Below are positions 7,533 to 9,143 of a stretch of 9,143 nucleotides of DNA, piece by piece. The position numbers and the translations under genes were made by a program. The notes below the pieces were generated by a model. It was not told the origin of the DNA and did no database searches. It saw only the letters and a program-made list of their open reading frames with translations. The stretch is from Acidimangrovimonas sp. Lineage in GTDB: Bacteria; Pseudomonadota; Alphaproteobacteria; Rhodobacterales; Rhodobacteraceae. The stretch's first letter is position 1; the number at the start of each line of letters is the position of its first letter. The stretch covers positions 1 through 9,143 of the forward strand of contig JASBUM010000308.1 in NCBI GenBank assembly GCA_030147905.1, given 5' to 3'.

Positions 7533-7647
7533 CGAGGGACATGGCCGTGCGGCGCGGCCGCCCGCCCGGGTGCAGCAGCAGGCGCCGCCGAACCGGCGGT
7601 GCCGCACGGGCGCAAGGCCCCGAAACGAGATGAAGGAAAACGGCAAG

Positions 7648-8034
7648 ATGAAATGTCCCGTCTGCGATGTCGCGCTGAACATGACCGAACGGCAGGGTAT
7701 AGAGATCGACTATTGTCCCCAATGCAGGGGCGTCTGGCTTGACCGGGGCGAGCTGGACAAGATCATCGAGCGCAGCACCCAGGAACTGGCTGCCGTCCAG
7801 ACGGCCGCGCCCTCACCGGCCGGAACGGAAGCCGCTTCCGGCCAGCCGGCCGCCGCCAGCCCGTCCCCGGCGGGCTACGACGATGGCGCCGGGGAACCGC
7901 GATATGGTCACGGCAGGCACGGGAATGGCGGGCACGGGCATGGCGGGCATGGGGGCCATGGCAGTGGGCATGGCGGGCGTCATGGCGGGCACGGCGGGCG
8001 CCACGGGTCGTGGCTGGGTCGGCTGTTCGACTGA
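7648..8034 (+). CDS. TFIIB-type zinc-ribbon protein with Gly/His-rich C-terminal tail
   Basis: The 128-residue soluble protein starts with a zf-TFIIB-family ribbon: Cys3 and Cys6 (CPVC), then Cys23 and Cys26 (CPQC), followed by the family signature RGVWLDRGELDKIIERS. After a Pro/Ala/Ser-rich linker (about 46-80) comes a tail with ten histidines in GGHG-like repeats (about 86-120), ending SWLGRLFD. The ribbon binds one structural zinc; the molecular role of this family is not established. The tail looks able to bind several more metal ions, so buffering or delivery of zinc to the pump is an inference from the neighbours. I chose ATG 7648 because the ribbon begins immediately after it and AAGGA lies at 7633-7637; ATG 7630 would add six residues (MKENGK) and is a fair alternative. 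It sits 233 bp after the ATPase, so it may be co-transcribed or have its own promoter. Confidence 0.85.
   Translation: MKCPVCDVALNMTERQGIEIDYCPQCRGVWLDRGELDKIIERSTQELAAVQTAAPSPAGTEAASGQPAAASPSPAGYDDGAGEPRYGHGRHGNGGHGHGGHGGHGSGHGGRHGGHGGRHGSWLGRLFD
7907..8010 (+). repeat. Degenerate GGCGGGCAYGG tandem repeat encoding the Gly/His tail
   Basis: Short imperfect units of the type GGCGGGCATGGG or GGCGGGCACGGG recur through this stretch, all kept in the coding frame and reading Gly-Gly-His-Gly or Gly-Arg-His-Gly. Such tracts expand and contract by slippage, so length is likely to vary between strains. Confidence 0.7.
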
Positions 8035-8083
8035 ATCCCGCACCGGCCCGAACGATGCGGCCCGGGTGATGCGGCGCGCAAGA

Positions 8084-8112
8084 TTGCGCGGCCGCCGCCG
8101 CAAACCTACAAT
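8084..8112 (+). promoter_or_regulatory. Promoter of the merR gene with operator half-site in its -10
   Basis: TTGCGC (8084-8089) and TACAAT (8107-8112) are separated by 17 bp, a good sigma-70-type pair. The -10 lies within AACCTACAATG (8103-8113). This differs at one position from AACCTACAGTG, the left arm of the ATPase operator (8 of those bases flank or form its inverted repeat). The right arm is not conserved. The arrangement suggests autoregulation by binding over the -10, which is inferred. Confidence 0.5.
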
Positions 8113-8114
8113 GA

Positions 8115-8126
8115 CCGGACGTCCGG
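8115..8126. repeat. Perfect 12-bp palindrome at the predicted merR transcript start
   Basis: CCGGACGTCCGG is a perfect palindrome lying just downstream of the merR -10 and before its RBS (GGAGGGG, 8129-8135). It could be an operator or 5' hairpin. A 12-bp GC-rich palindrome can also arise by chance. Confidence 0.35.
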
Positions 8127-8138
8127 GTGGAGGGGACC

Positions 8139-8567
8139 ATGTACGCAATCGGAACTCTGGCGCGCATGACCGGCACCAAGGTGCAGACGATCCGCTATTA
8201 CGAGCAGATCGGCCTGATGCCCGAACCCGGCCGCAGCGGGGGCGGGCAACGCCGCTATGACCGTGCCGCGCTTGACCGGCTGGCGTTCATCCGCCATGCG
8301 CGCGAACTCGGCTTTGCGCTGGACGCCATCCGCGAGCTTCTTGACCTTGCCGACCACCCCGACCGCCCCTGCCACGAGGCCGACGCGATCGCGCGCCACC
8401 ATTTGTTGCAGGTGGAGCGGCGAATGGAACGCCTCATCGCCCTGCAGGCGGAACTGAAGCGGATGATTCGCGAATGCAGCGGCGGTCGGAGCGCGAATTG
8501 CCGCGTGCTCGAGGTGCTTCGCGACCATTCGGAATGCCTGACCGATCACCGTGTGATCGGCAGCTAG
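8139..8567 (+). CDS. MerR-family Zn/Cd/Pb-responsive regulator (ZntR/CadR-like)
   Basis: The 142-residue protein has the MerR winged-helix DNA-binding domain (about 1-70; TIRYYEQIGLMPEPGRS and RRYD), a long dimerisation helix (about 80-112) and a C-terminal metal loop. Candidate thiol ligands are Cys78 at the start of the dimer helix, Cys113 and Cys121 (ECSGGRSANCRVLEVL), plus Cys133 near the end. This matches the ZntR/CadR/PbrR pattern (a Cys near 78 and two in the C-terminal loop preceding the xxLExL helix), although the histidine of ZntR's loop is missing, which leans toward a thiol-preferring metal such as Cd or Pb. ATG 8139 has GGAGGGG at 8129-8135; an upstream GTG at 8127 overlaps that RBS and is rejected. 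It most likely activates the 4904-4934 promoter of the ATPase. It is unusual in lying at the far end of the module in the same direction rather than divergent. zntR or cadR are equally possible names. Confidence 0.88.
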   Translation: MYAIGTLARMTGTKVQTIRYYEQIGLMPEPGRSGGGQRRYDRAALDRLAFIRHARELGFALDAIRELLDLADHPDRPCHEADAIARHHLLQVERRMERLIALQAELKRMIRECSGGRSANCRVLEVLRDHSECLTDHRVIGS

Positions 8568-8636
8568 GCCAAGGCCCCGGCGCGGGCGGCGCGTCGTCCC
8601 CGATCACCTTGCCTGCACGCGTCCAGGAGACGAAAG

Positions 8637-8666
8637 CGCCTGCCGCGGGCTGTTCCGCGACAGGCG
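8637..8666. terminator. Hairpin terminator, possibly bidirectional, between merR and the ompA-like gene
   Basis: CGCCTGCCGCGG (8637-8648) and CCGCGACAGGCG (8655-8666) form a 12-position stem with a single C/A mismatch around a six-base loop. It sits between convergent genes, 70 bases after the merR stop and 22 bases beyond the ompA-like stop. On the minus strand it is followed by TTTCGTC; on the plus strand by AGATTTGG. The T-tracts are short, so efficiency is uncertain, but position and stem strength fit a shared terminator. Confidence 0.7.
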
Positions 8667-8687
8667 AGATTTGGCGTGAACGGCGGT

Positions 8688-9143
8688 CTACTGGCCGTTC
8701 GTGGTGCCGGTGACCGGTGCGAGCAGATCGGTGATGCGGCGCACCACGACGCGGCGGTTGGCCTGCGACGGCCCCAGCGTCTGCACCTTGAGATCAGCCT
8801 CGCCATAGCCCTGGGTGACCATGTTCTCCGGCGGGACGTGGAAGTATTCGGTCAGCGCCAGCGCCACCGTTTCGGCCCGCGCGTCCGAAAGCGCGAGGTT
8901 GTAGGCCGGATCGCCGACCGCGTCGGTGTGGCCCTCGATCAGGAAGACCTCCTTGGGATTGCGGGCGATCATCTTCGACATCACCCGTCCCAAGGTGTCC
9001 AGCGTCTGCGCCTGATCCGGCGTCACGGCCGAGGAATTGGTCGGGAAGGTCAGCGTGCTCAGATCCGCCTGCGGCACCAGCGCCCGCACCTGCGGGATGT
9101 CGCGCACCTGATTGAGGCTGAAGCGATGCATGTAGCGCGGGTC
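8688..9143 (-). CDS. OmpA-family peptidoglycan-binding protein, C-terminal part (5' end beyond window)
   Basis: The minus-strand frame is open through the right edge (the last codons read Asp-Pro-Arg-Tyr before the internal Met at 9131), and the stop is TAG at 8690-8688, so 151 residues are visible. It shows an OmpA_C domain: LTFPTNSSAVTPDQAQTL (first strand), FLIEGHTDAVGDPAYNLALS with the diaminopimelate-contacting Asp, SDARAETVALAL with the conserved Arg, then VTQGYGEADLKV and ANRRVVVRRI. This domain anchors outer-membrane or periplasmic proteins to peptidoglycan. The visible upstream stretch (RFSLNQVRDIPQVRALVPQ) resembles long roseobacter OmpA-family proteins of several hundred residues, so most of the protein probably lies outside. 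The ATG at 9131 is probably not the start. It converges on merR across a hairpin and has no evident functional link to the metal genes. Confidence 0.87.
   Translation of the reverse strand, partial: DPRYMHRFSLNQVRDIPQVRALVPQADLSTLTFPTNSSAVTPDQAQTLDTLGRVMSKMIARNPKEVFLIEGHTDAVGDPAYNLALSDARAETVALALTEYFHVPPENMVTQGYGEADLKVQTLGPSQANRRVVVRRITDLLAPVTGTTNGQ

Noticed and set aside
6347..7615. 422-codon minus-strand frame opposite the ATPase C-terminal half
   Set aside because: Same reasoning: Arg/Pro-rich, no family motif, antisense to a conserved gene.
7541..7633. 30-codon Arg-rich frame as a real gene
   Set aside because: The GAGGGA upstream is only one or two bases from the ATG, composition is typical of random GC-rich frames, and no homology is recognisable; kept only as a low-interest observation.
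7907..8010. Repeats as a CRISPR array or iteron origin
   Set aside because: Units are short, irregular, without unique spacers, and lie in frame within a coding sequence; they encode the Gly/His tail.

Overview
The window is high-GC DNA with the gene content of a marine-type alphaproteobacterium, most likely a Rhodobacteraceae/Roseobacter-group member. This placement rests on recognised families (tandem FAD-GcvT oxidoreductases next to purU, a cupin DMSP-lyase-like gene, and a roseobacter-style long OmpA protein). It is not based on any database search.

Left half (1-4827, all + strand): a C1/methylated-osmolyte block. It holds the 3' end of a dimethylglycine/sarcosine-dehydrogenase-like protein (GcvT part only), a complete 817-aa paralogue with FAD and GcvT halves, formyltetrahydrofolate deformylase (purU), and a 231-aa cupin of the DMSP lyase (DddL/DddQ) superfamily whose start overlaps the purU stop. 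The plausible logic is that N-methyl groups are oxidatively removed and loaded on tetrahydrofolate, PurU then releases formate and frees the folate, and the cupin cleaves DMSP or a related onium compound.

Right half (4904-8567, + strand): a zinc/cadmium-type resistance module. A MerR-type promoter (19-bp spacer containing a perfect CTACAG-TGG-CTGTAG inverted repeat) drives a P1B-2 ATPase (ZntA/CadA type) with a His/Cys-rich N-terminus. Next come a small TFIIB-type zinc-ribbon protein with a Gly/His repeat tail and a ZntR/CadR-like MerR regulator. The regulator has its own promoter, whose -10 lies inside a copy of the left operator half-site.

Right edge (8637-9143): a hairpin that can serve as a terminator on either strand separates merR from a convergent, edge-truncated OmpA-family gene. 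No RNA genes, insertion sequences or CRISPR arrays were seen. No gene-free stretch exceeds 300 bases; the longest is 7415-7647.
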